Source: Shewanella sp. 10N.286.48.A6 | GTDB taxonomy: Bacteria; Pseudomonadota; Gammaproteobacteria; Enterobacterales; Shewanellaceae | Assembly (NCBI RefSeq): GCF_002873135.1 | Contig: NZ_MCVI01000001.1 | Coordinates: forward strand, 67,565-131,564 | Reading direction: 5' to 3' | Length of the DNA: 64,000 bases | Shown here: in pieces, positions 18,066 through 25,441 of the stretch | Position numbering within the stretch: position 1 is the first letter of the stretch | Layout: every line of letters begins with the position of its first letter | Position numbers and translations under genes: made by a program | Notes under the pieces: generated by a model | Database searches by the model: none | What the model saw: the letters and a program-made list of their open reading frames with translations, nothing else | Told to the model about the DNA's origin: nothing

Positions 18066-18560
18066 ATGAGTCAGTCAGTCAATCACAGCCGCAGAAACCT
18101 ATTTCGCAGACGTAAAATTGATGCCCAAAGACCGCCTTGGGTTAAGTCTGATATTGAGTTCACTGACGAATGTACTCGCTGTAATGCCTGCATCGATGCC
18201 TGCGAAACTAAGGTAATCATTAAAGGTGATGGTGGTTTTCCTGAAATATCATTCACAAACGACGAGTGCACATTCTGTCAGCAATGCGCCACAGTATGCA
18301 AAGAGCCCATTTTTGATCTTTCTCAACTCACGCCTTGGAACATAAAAGCCAGCGTCAATGACAGCTGTTTAACCTATCAAGGCGTATGGTGTCAAAGCTG
18401 TAAAGATGCCTGCGATCCCGCAGCAATAAGCTTTAAGATGGCCATTGGCCAAGTACCCAAACCTATGATTGATCTTGAGGCTTGTACAGGCTGCGGCGCT
18501 TGTGTTGCCCCCTGCCCATCAGCTTCTATCAGTGTCATTGAGCTTAACGTTACGAGTTAA
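18066..18560 (+). CDS. napF: NapF-type ferredoxin
   Basis: A 164-residue cytoplasmic iron-sulfur protein; the start ATG 18066 has GGAAGAAG upstream. An arginine-rich N terminus (NLFRRRK) precedes four cysteine clusters: CTRCNACIDAC, CTFCQQCATVC, a looser third one with CQSCKDAC preceded by an isolated Cys, and CTGCGACVAPC. NapF assists maturation of the periplasmic nitrate reductase NapA. Here no other nap genes are near, as is usual for Shewanella, where napF can be separate from the nap operon. Assignment to another small ferredoxin is possible but less likely. Confidence 0.85.
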   Translation: MSQSVNHSRRNLFRRRKIDAQRPPWVKSDIEFTDECTRCNACIDACETKVIIKGDGGFPEISFTNDECTFCQQCATVCKEPIFDLSQLTPWNIKASVNDSCLTYQGVWCQSCKDACDPAAISFKMAIGQVPKPMIDLEACTGCGACVAPCPSASISVIELNVTS

Positions 18561-18756
18561 TGCCGTTTTAGCTAAGCTGTATCAATAAACTGTGTCAATA
18601 AGTCTTGGTAGTCAAAAAAGTCTTAATAGTCAAAATTTAATTGTTTTTTTTGCGATTAATTGTCGCTATATTAAATGTTAAATACTAACAACAAAATAAA
18701 TTTAACCGCATAATTATCCTGGTCATTGCGGTCAAAAATGCATAAAGAGAGCGAAT

Positions 18757-19185
18757 ATGTTTAGTAAAAAAAGTCCCACAAGTAACCTGAGTTTTATTGC
18801 CAATGATTGTGAATTAAGCGGTAATATCAAAGTTAACGGCGACGTACTTATTGCAGGGAAAGTTGATGGCGAAATTCGCGCTTCTGGTAACATAACGGTT
18901 GAAGCTACTGGGGTTGTCACCGGTGGTGTTGTTTGTGTGGAAGCGACGGTTTCTGGCTTAATGACAGGTAATATTAATTGCGAAAAACTCACCATTACCA
19001 ATACCGGAACTTTTGATGGTGAAGTATATAGTAAGCGTATGGAAATTTTAGATAACGGCCAGTTCCTTGGTTATCGAAAAGCTTACGATAAACAAAGCAA
19101 AGCATTAGAAAATAATGAAAAATTGGTTTCCACTGTTGAAACTGAAAAAGAAAAGCCTCAACTCACTGCAGCTGTATCGGCATAG
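18757..19185 (+). CDS. Bactofilin (polymer-forming cytoskeletal protein)
   Basis: A 142-residue bactofilin. A short N-terminal tail precedes a repetitive beta-helical core with hydrophobic residues every few positions (GNIKVNGDVLIAGKVDGEI..., residues 28-100). A charged C-terminal tail rich in Lys and Glu follows. Bactofilins polymerise without nucleotide into filaments at the membrane and help set cell shape or anchor envelope enzymes. It stands alone here; no peptidoglycan hydrolase is adjacent, although that is a frequent partner. A perfect 14-bp hairpin follows the gene. Confidence 0.9.
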   Translation: MFSKKSPTSNLSFIANDCELSGNIKVNGDVLIAGKVDGEIRASGNITVEATGVVTGGVVCVEATVSGLMTGNINCEKLTITNTGTFDGEVYSKRMEILDNGQFLGYRKAYDKQSKALENNEKLVSTVETEKEKPQLTAAVSA

Positions 19186-19224
19186 TCAATTTCAGCGTTT
19201 GGCTTATCCTTCATGAATATCTAA

Positions 19225-19258
19225 AACGAATGCCAAACATCGACGTTTGGCATTCGTT
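19225..19258. terminator. Hairpin after the bactofilin gene
   Basis: A perfect 14-bp inverted repeat (AACGAATGCCAAAC, six-base loop, complement) 39 bp after the stop codon. The T tract is short, so it may be a weak intrinsic terminator or mRNA-stabilising stem. Confidence 0.6.
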
Positions 19259-19355
19259 CAATAAGTTATTATTTAATAATTAAACACATCTCTTTTTGTA
19301 AGCACTTTTAATTAGCGCTTTGGCTATAAGTTAGCAATATCTACAAATAATCGCT

Positions 19356-20048
19356 TTAGGGCTTAATAGATTGCTGCTGCCATTGCCGCAGTAAGCTGAC
19401 AAACTCCGCTGGCGCTCTATCTAGGCTATCAATAGATAAATACAGGTGAAACCCGAGTTGAGCATCTAAGGTTTGGCAGCGATGGCCAAACATGGCTAAT
19501 ACGCCACGATAACGCTCACCATTAACCACTAATGGGGTAAATTCAGCGCCGACATAGGTTTCAAGGCTTTGTAAGTCTTCATCTTGAGTCGCTGCTGTCA
19601 TGAGTAACGGCCGCTGCTCAGTCAATAACCCGGTGGCTAACCTTGGGGAGATACAATCTAAAATCGGATTGATGTGTTTGAGTTTAATGCCAATATACGG
19701 CAGTTCAATTAACTCAAGATTTTGGGTCACCCGTGACACGTCAATACGCTGCACATTATCCCAAGCTACGTGCACTGTGCCGCGGCCATGATAATAATCA
19801 AATCCTGCTGCAGATAATTTAAAACTGGCTTTCGGCTGATTTATTTTGGCAACACCTAGTACCAGCCCTACACTGCCAACGGCAAAAAACACCATACCGA
19901 CACCAAATAGGCTTTTGTTGTTGATAAATAATATCAAGCTGATAAATACCGCAATGCCACCAGCAATGGTTAAACTAATGCCGTTGCGCTTATTATGCGG
20001 CGCGATAAACAATGGCTCTGAGTGCTCATGTTGGCTGGGATCAGACAT
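19356..20048 (-). CDS. Two-TM protein, probably DUF2982
   Basis: A 230-residue membrane protein. A hydrophilic start is followed by two transmembrane helices (about residues 25-45 and 48-66). A soluble, beta-rich domain with SAAGFDYYHGRGTVHVAWDNVQRIDV at about 79-104 follows, resembling a PH-like fold. This agrees with my recollection of the DUF2982 family of Shewanella and Vibrio, whose function is unknown. It overlaps the upstream elyC-like gene by eight bases, so the two are translationally coupled and likely work together at the envelope. Confidence 0.7.
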   Translation of the reverse strand: MSDPSQHEHSEPLFIAPHNKRNGISLTIAGGIAVFISLILFINNKSLFGVGMVFFAVGSVGLVLGVAKINQPKASFKLSAAGFDYYHGRGTVHVAWDNVQRIDVSRVTQNLELIELPYIGIKLKHINPILDCISPRLATGLLTEQRPLLMTAATQDEDLQSLETYVGAEFTPLVVNGERYRGVLAMFGHRCQTLDAQLGFHLYLSIDSLDRAPAEFVSLLRQWQQQSIKP

Positions 20049-20841
20049 CAGTTAATAATCCTTTTATGGTTAGCCATAACATGCCCACATACTCGTGAAT
20101 TGCACGCTGGGATATATACAGATTTTCAGCACTAAAGCGCCACCAATAACCCGGTGAGCTGATAAAATTGGTCGGCGCGGCGATGGGATTTAAATCAAGT
20201 GTGGTAAAAATCTTCATTGAGCGCGGCATATGGGTCGCAGAGGTAACCAATATAAAAGGCTTATTGGCAATTAACTCAGCCATAGATTTAGCTTCTTCAA
20301 TGGTATCTAGCGCATCAGCAAACGTCACTATTTGGCTTGCTTGCACGCCCAGCTCAATCGCCGCTTGCTGCATAATTTCAGCATGGGGGGTTGGCGTTAA
20401 GCCGCCACTCCAACCACTGACCACCAACTGGCAACGATTATCTGCAAGTTTTAGCTGCCTTACGCCTTCTGATAATCTTGCTAATGCTGTCGATGATAAC
20501 TGCTGCACCGCAGCTCGATTAGCATTTTCAGTGTGACCTGAACCCAGCACCATCACATAACAGGCTTGCTGCGCATTAGCGACAGTACCCGATTGATAAA
20601 CGAGGGTTAACGGGGAGTTATTCACTGGGTATTGAGACTCTAAACTGGCTGCTAACCCTGCACTAAATTGCGAATTACTCAGTAGCAATAAAATAGCGAA
20701 AGCCGCGATTAAAGCGCTTTGCCCTAAGGTTTTCAATCGCTGGGATTGGCTGCGGAACACAAATATCGCCAATAACAGCAGTAATAATGTCAGCGGAATA
20801 GGCATAACCAATTGAGATAAGATTTTTTTAAGCCAAAACAT
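20041..20841 (-). CDS. ElyC/YdcF family (DUF218) envelope protein
   Basis: A 266-residue protein with two N-terminal membrane helices (about residues 10-28 and 36-55). A periplasm-facing DUF218 domain follows, with the motif VMVLGSGHTENANRAAVQQL and later LVVSGWSGG and LVTSATHMPRSM. This matches the layout of E. coli ElyC (YcbC), needed for peptidoglycan assembly at low temperature, and of SanA/YdcF proteins. A direct enzymatic role is not known. It is the last native gene before the Tn7-like insertion at 20949 and is transcribed away from it. Confidence 0.82.
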   Translation of the reverse strand: MFWLKKILSQLVMPIPLTLLLLLLAIFVFRSQSQRLKTLGQSALIAAFAILLLLSNSQFSAGLAASLESQYPVNNSPLTLVYQSGTVANAQQACYVMVLGSGHTENANRAAVQQLSSTALARLSEGVRQLKLADNRCQLVVSGWSGGLTPTPHAEIMQQAAIELGVQASQIVTFADALDTIEEAKSMAELIANKPFILVTSATHMPRSMKIFTTLDLNPIAAPTNFISSPGYWWRFSAENLYISQRAIHEYVGMLWLTIKGLLTDV

Positions 20842-20948
20842 CGAGATACCCAGTTTTAAATGAAACGATATTTTAACTTGTCACAGCCAAGATTACTATT
20901 TGAAGCGCAAGCAATCTGCAATTAAGCCTGCGTGTTGGCTTAAGGGAA

Positions 20949-21096
20949 TGTCGCCTTACATTAAAGTTTGAAACGTTTATCGACTTAAAACTGCATTAAC
21001 TTGTAATCAGTAAGGCCGCAAAACACAATAAAGATTGAAATTTTTGCTTTACCGCATGACGCCACAGCGAACAATAAAGACAATAAAGACCGAAAC
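20949..21096 (+). repeat. Left end of Tn7-like element (three spaced TnsB-like sites)
   Basis: Terminal TGTCGCCT is followed by site L1 at 20958-20974 (ACATTAAAGTTTGAAAC), L2 at 21025-21041 (ACAATAAAGATTGAAAT) and L3 at 21080-21096 (ACAATAAAGACCGAAAC). A partial copy, ACAATAAAG, lies at 21071-21079. The wide spacing is like Tn7L. Confidence 0.85.
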
Positions 21097-21174
21097 TCAC
21101 TTTTGGACAAAAATGCGTTAGAGCTTAAGCTCTGAAAATGATTATTGGATTAGCGAAGTATGCAAATCTACGAT

Positions 21175-21268
21175 GCGGTAACGCCGTAATAACCGTGCGG
21201 AGCACAGCGTGGTATTGTGAGTGAAACGAACCACGCTTTGCGGAGTCCGGTTGATTACTTTGTTAGCT
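21175..21268 (-). repeat. attC-like site after cassette gene at 21263
   Basis: Read on the minus strand it begins AGCTAAC, which overlaps the stop codon of the cassette gene. It continues with GTAATCAACC, an inner stem AGCGTGGT, a loop, ACCACGCT and GGTTATTAC, and ends near GTTACCGC. The outer arms GTAAT(C)AACC and GGTTATTAC pair perfectly apart from one extrahelical C, a hallmark of attC folding. The right core box is degenerate (GTTACCG rather than GTTRRRY). Confidence 0.7.
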
Positions 21269-22060
21269 GACATACTCTCCAAACCAAAATTCTACAGCAT
21301 CTTGATTCACTCCATACTCAGGGCGCCACAGATCTGAAGGAAATGGCCAATCTGATTTCGAGTAGGATGAATATTCCCGGTTTTTTACAGGCACATACTG
21401 TTGATATAGTGGTTTAATACCTGGAGGTGTTAGTATGCCGCAATAACCAAAAGTACTAATAATACCAGTGCGCTCATTGTTGTTACTTTTCAGTTTCGAT
21501 GCCAAAGCCTTTGGAGCGTCGGATAACCTATTACTCGGAATATTTCTTAATTCATATACTAAAGAACGAAGAATTTCAGTCGCTTCTTCGTTAGGTGCTT
21601 CAATAACAGTAACATTAAACAACTCCAAGTCTAGAGCGATATATAGTGGATCAAGGTGTCGGACTCCCCCAAATTTATGGCGTTCGAAATTTAAGACGTT
21701 GAGGTCCTCTTCCTTTCCACACGCATAAGAACCGCAAACTTCACAGGCTATTGAATTAGTACTTTCGTGCTTAGGTAAATTCAATCCGCTAGCAAAGCTA
21801 CCAAGCGCTGACCTTAAATCCAGCCTACGAGATACAAGACTAGATACAAACGCATCAACAACTCTCTCTTTCGATGTGTTATCTATAGCCGTTCTAGCCC
21901 GCTTTATGATCGAATCATGCGTTACCGTCTCAGGGGGGAACATAACCCCAGCGTCTAGAGCATACTTAAAATCCGCTTCGGAAGGTGTACTCTTTGACCA
22001 TCCATCCTTTGGATGCCAATATGTCTCCATCAATATTTTTATTGCTTTTCGATCAACCAT
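21263..22060 (-). CDS. Cassette-encoded hypothetical protein with Cys motif
   Basis: A 265-residue soluble protein that I cannot assign to a family. It starts at ATG 22060 with an excellent ribosome site (AAGGAG, six bases upstream), 15 bp after the attC core site, the typical cassette layout. A central cysteine cluster CEVCGSYAC (about residues 106-114) could bind a metal. The C terminus is rich in aromatic residues (KSDWPFPSDLWRPEY). No signal peptide or membrane segment is seen. Its stop codon lies inside the next attC left box. Transcription toward the left end suggests dependence on a promoter inside the element. Confidence 0.7.
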   Translation of the reverse strand: MVDRKAIKILMETYWHPKDGWSKSTPSEADFKYALDAGVMFPPETVTHDSIIKRARTAIDNTSKERVVDAFVSSLVSRRLDLRSALGSFASGLNLPKHESTNSIACEVCGSYACGKEEDLNVLNFERHKFGGVRHLDPLYIALDLELFNVTVIEAPNEEATEILRSLVYELRNIPSNRLSDAPKALASKLKSNNNERTGIISTFGYCGILTPPGIKPLYQQYVPVKNREYSSYSKSDWPFPSDLWRPEYGVNQDAVEFWFGEYVS

Positions 22061-22074
22061 TAATTCTCCTTGTT

Positions 22075-22152
22075 AGCTAACGCCCGCAGCTGCGGACGAC
22101 TTGTAGCGACGAAGGAGCGGAAAGGCGTTCCGTCAGCCTGCGATTGTTATGC
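22075..22152 (-). repeat. attC recombination site between the two cassettes
   Basis: On the minus strand it runs from GCATAAC to GTTAGCT (78 bp). The left arm CGCAGGCTGACGGAACG pairs with the complement of CGTCCGCAGCTGCG, leaving three extrahelical bases (G, A, A). That is the recognised structural signature of integron attC sites. It starts four bases after the stop codon of the upstream gene and ends just before the ribosome site of the next. Confidence 0.85.
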
Positions 22153-22155
22153 ATT

Positions 22156-22764
22156 TTACAGTGGACTCCATTTCTTGTACTTATTCTTTCGCGCCAGAGC
22201 AACAGCACTGGTGATTTCCTCTCGCGGAGACTTTGCGCAATAATCTAAGTATTCTTCTACTTTCGCTCCAGACCACCCCGGTGCTGCCGCTACAACCCAG
22301 AAATGAATACCTTGGTTCAACTCTCTTGCAGCAACGTAATTGATGATTTTTTCTATGTGACTATCACTCGGCACCATTTTGAGCATAGCCATTGCTCGAA
22401 GAGCGCCGTCTATGAGCATCTCGTTACCAGTATCAAGGAGCTTGAATATTGGAGCAGCATCTCTTTCGTTTTCTATAGAAAGCCTGACTATTGCGTCTCC
22501 AATAGCAACGTAAACCATAGTTGCTTCGAAATCCTGTTTCGCAAGTTCATTTATAAATGGCAATGCGGGCTTATAACCACATTCACCAATAGCCATAATC
22601 ATCTGGTACTGAGTTTCCCAAGTCCGAACATCTTTGAGTTCGGCCTCAAGCGCAGCCAATAGATGTGGGCCTGCATCAACATCTTTTAGCTTTCGTAATT
22701 TCTTCGCAGCAGAACGACGCTTTGGAGATTTCTTGTCTCCGAGTTGAGCCACTATTTCATTCAA
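22156..22764 (-). CDS. Cassette-encoded HEAT-repeat-like protein
   Basis: A 202-residue alpha-helical protein made of repeated helix pairs such as SAAKKLRKLKDVDAGPHLLA, QMIMAIGECGYKPALPFI and DGALRAMAMLKMVPS, as in HEAT/PBS-lyase-like repeats. It should be a protein-interaction scaffold; no catalytic motif is seen. I place the start at TTG 22764, with GGAG nine bases upstream, because the longer reading (to 22809) runs through the recombination core GTTATGC at 22783-22789. HEAT proteins are frequent in integron cassettes and of unknown role. Confidence 0.7.
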   Translation of the reverse strand: MNEIVAQLGDKKSPKRRSAAKKLRKLKDVDAGPHLLAALEAELKDVRTWETQYQMIMAIGECGYKPALPFINELAKQDFEATMVYVAIGDAIVRLSIENERDAAPIFKLLDTGNEMLIDGALRAMAMLKMVPSDSHIEKIINYVAARELNQGIHFWVVAAAPGWSGAKVEEYLDYCAKSPREEITSAVALARKNKYKKWSPL

Positions 22765-22782
22765 TGCTCGGTTCTCCGTGGT

Positions 22783-22789
22783 GCATAAC
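22783..22789 (-). repeat. Integron core site at the outer edge of the HEAT cassette
   Basis: GTTATGC on the minus strand, identical to the classical core used in Vibrio-type attC and attI sites, lies 18 bp upstream of the HEAT gene start. Upstream sequence (GAGCAGC...GCTGCTATTGAAT) can form an imperfect hairpin. Whether this is an attC of a lost cassette or a former attI is open. Confidence 0.55.
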
Positions 22790-22809
22790 AGCTTATTCAA
22801 TAGCAGCAC

Positions 22810-24159
22810 AATAATGTTCCAGGCTGCTCAATTCAAACTTCAAAGGTACCACCGCTAAGTCCTTGTTGTAAATTGAATATTTTCGCTAATATGTAAGTAT
22901 TGCTCAAAATACTGCCGGAAAAAGAATGCATCTTTGTTTACGAGGTCTATACAACACTTTAAAAAATTTCGCAGTAGATTGATATGTATGGGTTTTCTCG
23001 AATGTTACAAAATTATCGATGCGTAAAAAGCTCATTTTACGCATCCTTTGCCGCCAGAATTATCTCAATTTGGAGAAAATCAGTTATACCTGTATAGGCA
23101 ACCAGTCATTTGGACGACAAGTAAGGCGGTCATAATCGATTAGAAAAAGTAAGGTTATGCTGATTATCCCATTGCTAGCACCAACTCGTTTTGAGGCATG
23201 AACGTGTTACGGGCACCAACTTTATACTTCATTTTAATTGGCTCAGTTATGCTAGATCATCACTTCAATCTAATCCATTGCCTGCCGCAGGTGATGTATA
23301 GGATATACGAATGTCGCGATCACATGGTCAATGATGTTCCCGACATCATCATGACATTACCCAAATCCCTATGGGTCAGATGTGAAAAAGCGACCTTATG
23401 TGCAGATACAACTGCGAGACGCCGCACTCTTTATATAAGTCAAAAGGTCCATGTAGGCTCAGCCAAAACAAATAACATCCATGTTAAACGGCCAGTTCGG
23501 CATCCTTGCCTCTCGCTCAGAGCGTTTCACACTGTGAAACTTCGCCATGTTTTGGTCAAATTTGTTCCAGACAAATAATGACATTCCCACCATCCTTGGC
23601 GGTCAGAAGCTCGCTGCTGCATCTACACCGGGATTATTATCTCTTCGATTTGACTTTATTCGTGGGAATAAAAAAGCTAAAAAGCAGAAAATCTATTTGC
23701 CTCCGACTCAATTTGAATTGAGGACTTTGAAGAAAATAGCGTGAGATTGGCATGGATGCCAATATAGCCTCAGTTAAGCCATGGATGGCCCATCTGAGGC
23801 GTTAGCATTTTCAAATATGACCGAAGAACACTACAAGCGAAGTCAAAAGCTGGATCAATCCCCGTTGAAAACATGCGATTTTCAGCATTTTTCGTTGGGG
23901 CCTGAGGGTTTGTTAAGGGCTTATTTTGTAAAATGTGAGCGCTTTCCCCCTTGACTCTGCTCTTTGCAAAAGAAGGGGCGAAGCGCCACGACGTTAATCC
24001 AAACAAAGTTTGGAAAGACTTAAAGAAAACTTGCGATTTATAACTCGTATAAGTGAAGCACCACGACTTTTTTGTTCAAACTGGCAAACTAGATTTGGGT
24101 CACTAAATCGTTAGGGAAGTTTGCCGTGGTGAGTTCTGCCAACTTAAACAACTCATGAC
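22810..24159. other. About 1.35 kb of the Tn7-like element without a supported gene
   Basis: Open frames of 60-126 codons exist on both strands, but none has a ribosome site with convincing composition or a family I recognise. I could not see integrase or Tns motifs in them. Visible structures are a perfect 11-bp hairpin at 23018-23045 and a compound inverted repeat at 24059-24131 (GGCAAACT/AGTTTGCC and CACCACG/CGTGGTG). It may be decayed cargo or cassette DNA. Confidence 0.5.
23018..23045. repeat. Perfect hairpin inside the Tn7-like element
   Basis: GATGCGTAAAA, a six-base loop, then TTTTACGCATC: an 11-bp perfect inverted repeat. It has A/T at the loop side, so it is not a classic terminator. 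It could be an operator or the fold-back of a lost recombination site. Confidence 0.5.
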
Positions 24160-24226
24160 GTTTCGAACTTTGTTGTCTTAGTTTCAATCTTTATTGTCTA
24201 GTTTCAGACTTTAATGTACATCGACA
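24160..24226 (-). repeat. Right end of Tn7-like element (three tandem TnsB-like sites)
   Basis: Read inward on the minus strand: TGTCGATG, then R1 ACATTAAAGTCTGAAAC (24201-24217), R2 ACAATAAAGATTGAAAC (24181-24197) and R3 ACAACAAAGTTCGAAAC (24160-24176). The close 20-21-bp spacing resembles the overlapping sites of Tn7R. Confidence 0.87.
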
Positions 24227-24294
24227 GGAAAATGAATAACACCAAGCGCGCTTAAGCAAATAAGTGCCTTAGTAAGGGTTTATCCGCTGTGTCT

Positions 24295-24573
24295 CTACTT
24301 CACCATACAATGTTGGTAAATGTTCTCCCATTGCAGGTAAGTGAGCTCAATACTCGCTTCACTGTCACAACAGTAAGCGTCACCCTTTGGGCACACCTTT
24401 TCAGTGATATCAGCTAATTGCTCAGTAACACAGCCAGATAAGTACTCGTTACTTAATACCATATTGTTAAGTTGTTGCCGCTGCACAAGGGGAATAGCTA
24501 ATGAATCCTGCGGCGCAATAACGCAATCAGACGACGCTAAAGAGAGTAACGCGGCAGTGATGAGTCCTTTCAT
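24295..24573 (-). CDS. Small secreted Cys-containing hypothetical protein
   Basis: A 92-residue protein with a Sec-type signal peptide (MKGLITAALLSLASS). A mature part with six cysteines follows, including CVTEQ, VCPKGDAYCCDSE and YQHC, suggesting disulfide bonds in the periplasm. I do not recognise a family. It starts next to a plausible ribosome site (TTGGAGTTAAT). The gene lies just outside the right end of the Tn7-like element and was probably the original neighbour of the elyC-like gene. Confidence 0.6.
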   Translation of the reverse strand: MKGLITAALLSLASSDCVIAPQDSLAIPLVQRQQLNNMVLSNEYLSGCVTEQLADITEKVCPKGDAYCCDSEASIELTYLQWENIYQHCMVK

Positions 24574-24765
24574 ATTAACTCCAATATAATTAAATCAATT
24601 ATACGATAGCCATTGTAGCCACTGCACAGCAAGGTTTTATTCGAATTAGTTGATTATATCCTTTGCGCTAATCGAAAATTACTATAGTGTGGTTATTCAA
24701 TTGTTTCGTCATTTATATTTTTCTAGATATTTGGCTTAGCTTTAGCTACCCAACTAGGACAAATA

Positions 24766-25425
24766 ATGACGACCCCTGTACGCGTTCGCTATCACACCAT
24801 TGAAATTGGTGACAACGATATTCACTTATGTACCCTTCGAGATAAACAGCAATTTAGTGACGATAACAACACAGCTAAAGACTTAGGTATTTCTTCGGCG
24901 CTATGGCCCATTTTTGGGGTAGTCTGGCCTTCCAGTATGGTACTGGCAAATCACATGCTTGATTATCAAACTCAAGGTAAACGCATTTTAGAGATTGGTT
25001 GTGGTATCGGCCTTTCAAGCTTACTGTTAAACCAAAGAGCCGATGATATTACCGCCACCGATTATCACCCTGAGGTTGAAGGTTTTCTATTAAGAAATAC
25101 CCAACTCAATAACGACAAATCGATAAACTTTGAACGAGTCGATTGGGCTGATGACAACAGTGATTTAGGTCAGTTCGATTTAATCATCGGCAGTGATTTA
25201 TTGTACGAAGATGAGCATATTGCCTTGCTGGCTTACTTCATTCAAGCCCATGCCAAACGCCAATGTGAAATTGTTATTGTCGATCCCGGTCGTGGCCGAA
25301 AAAACAAACTCACCACCAAGATGGATGAATACGGCTTTAGCCATAATCATATCAAACCCATTCACACTGATTATTTAACACAACAATTCAAAGGCCATAT
25401 TTTGCGCTTTTCAAGAGAGAGCTAG
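24766..25425 (+). CDS. Class I SAM-dependent methyltransferase
   Basis: A 219-residue Rossmann-fold methyltransferase. Motif I is ILEIGCGIGLSSLLL (about residues 76-90), followed by the acidic end of strand 2 in DITATDYHPE and by DLIIGSDLLYED for motif IV. The pattern fits the Methyltransf_16 group (lysine/ETFB-type protein methyltransferases). The target is not predictable. It has its own upstream region and a weak ribosome site, and is convergent with the GNAT gene. Confidence 0.82.
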   Translation: MTTPVRVRYHTIEIGDNDIHLCTLRDKQQFSDDNNTAKDLGISSALWPIFGVVWPSSMVLANHMLDYQTQGKRILEIGCGIGLSSLLLNQRADDITATDYHPEVEGFLLRNTQLNNDKSINFERVDWADDNSDLGQFDLIIGSDLLYEDEHIALLAYFIQAHAKRQCEIVIVDPGRGRKNKLTTKMDEYGFSHNHIKPIHTDYLTQQFKGHILRFSRES

Positions 25426-25441
25426 TGCAGTTAAATTTCGC

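Larger units (their letters stand above)
20949..24226. mobile_element. Non-autonomous Tn7-like element carrying integron-type cassettes
   Basis: The two ends form a 26-bp inverted repeat (22 of 26 identical) starting TGTCG and containing ACATTAAAGT. Three 17-bp copies of a motif ACAATAAAGATTGAAAC-like lie inside each end in inverted orientation. They are spaced at the left (20958, 21025, 21080) and tandem with 20-21 bp periodicity at the right (24160, 24181, 24201). This reproduces the layout and nearly the sequence of TnsB sites in Tn7 (ACAATAAAGTCTTAAACT in Tn7 right end). Flanks are GGGAA and GGAAA, a five-base duplication with one difference. No tnsABCDE or glmS is present. The interior holds two cassette genes, two attC sites and about 1.3 kb of non-coding DNA. 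Confidence 0.85.

Noticed and set aside
20842..20948. Possibility of an attTn7 (glmS) insertion
   Set aside because: No glmS 3' end lies beside the element; the neighbour is the start of an elyC-like gene.
23154..23252. Two GTTATGC words 92 bp apart on the plus strand
   Set aside because: No complementary inner arms could be found between them, so not called as an attC.
23198..23578. Open frame of 126 codons on the plus strand
   Set aside because: No ribosome site, odd composition rich in His/Cys/Arg, and no family; probably chance or relic sequence in the mobile element.
23547..23744. 65-codon frame ending with a Lys-rich, protein-like segment (NKKAKKQKIYLPPTQF)
   Set aside because: It looks somewhat protein-like and could be the tail of a lost gene, but has no start signals and no motif; not enough to call a pseudogene.
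23770..24006. 78-codon frame on the minus strand
   Set aside because: It reminds me of short hypothetical proteins predicted in Shewanella repeats, but without a ribosome site or domain I cannot support it as a gene.
22810..24159. Search for an integron integrase or tnsA-tnsE remnant
   Set aside because: No tyrosine-recombinase motifs (such as the HxLRH-GH-Y pattern) or Tns motifs were recognisable in the available frames.
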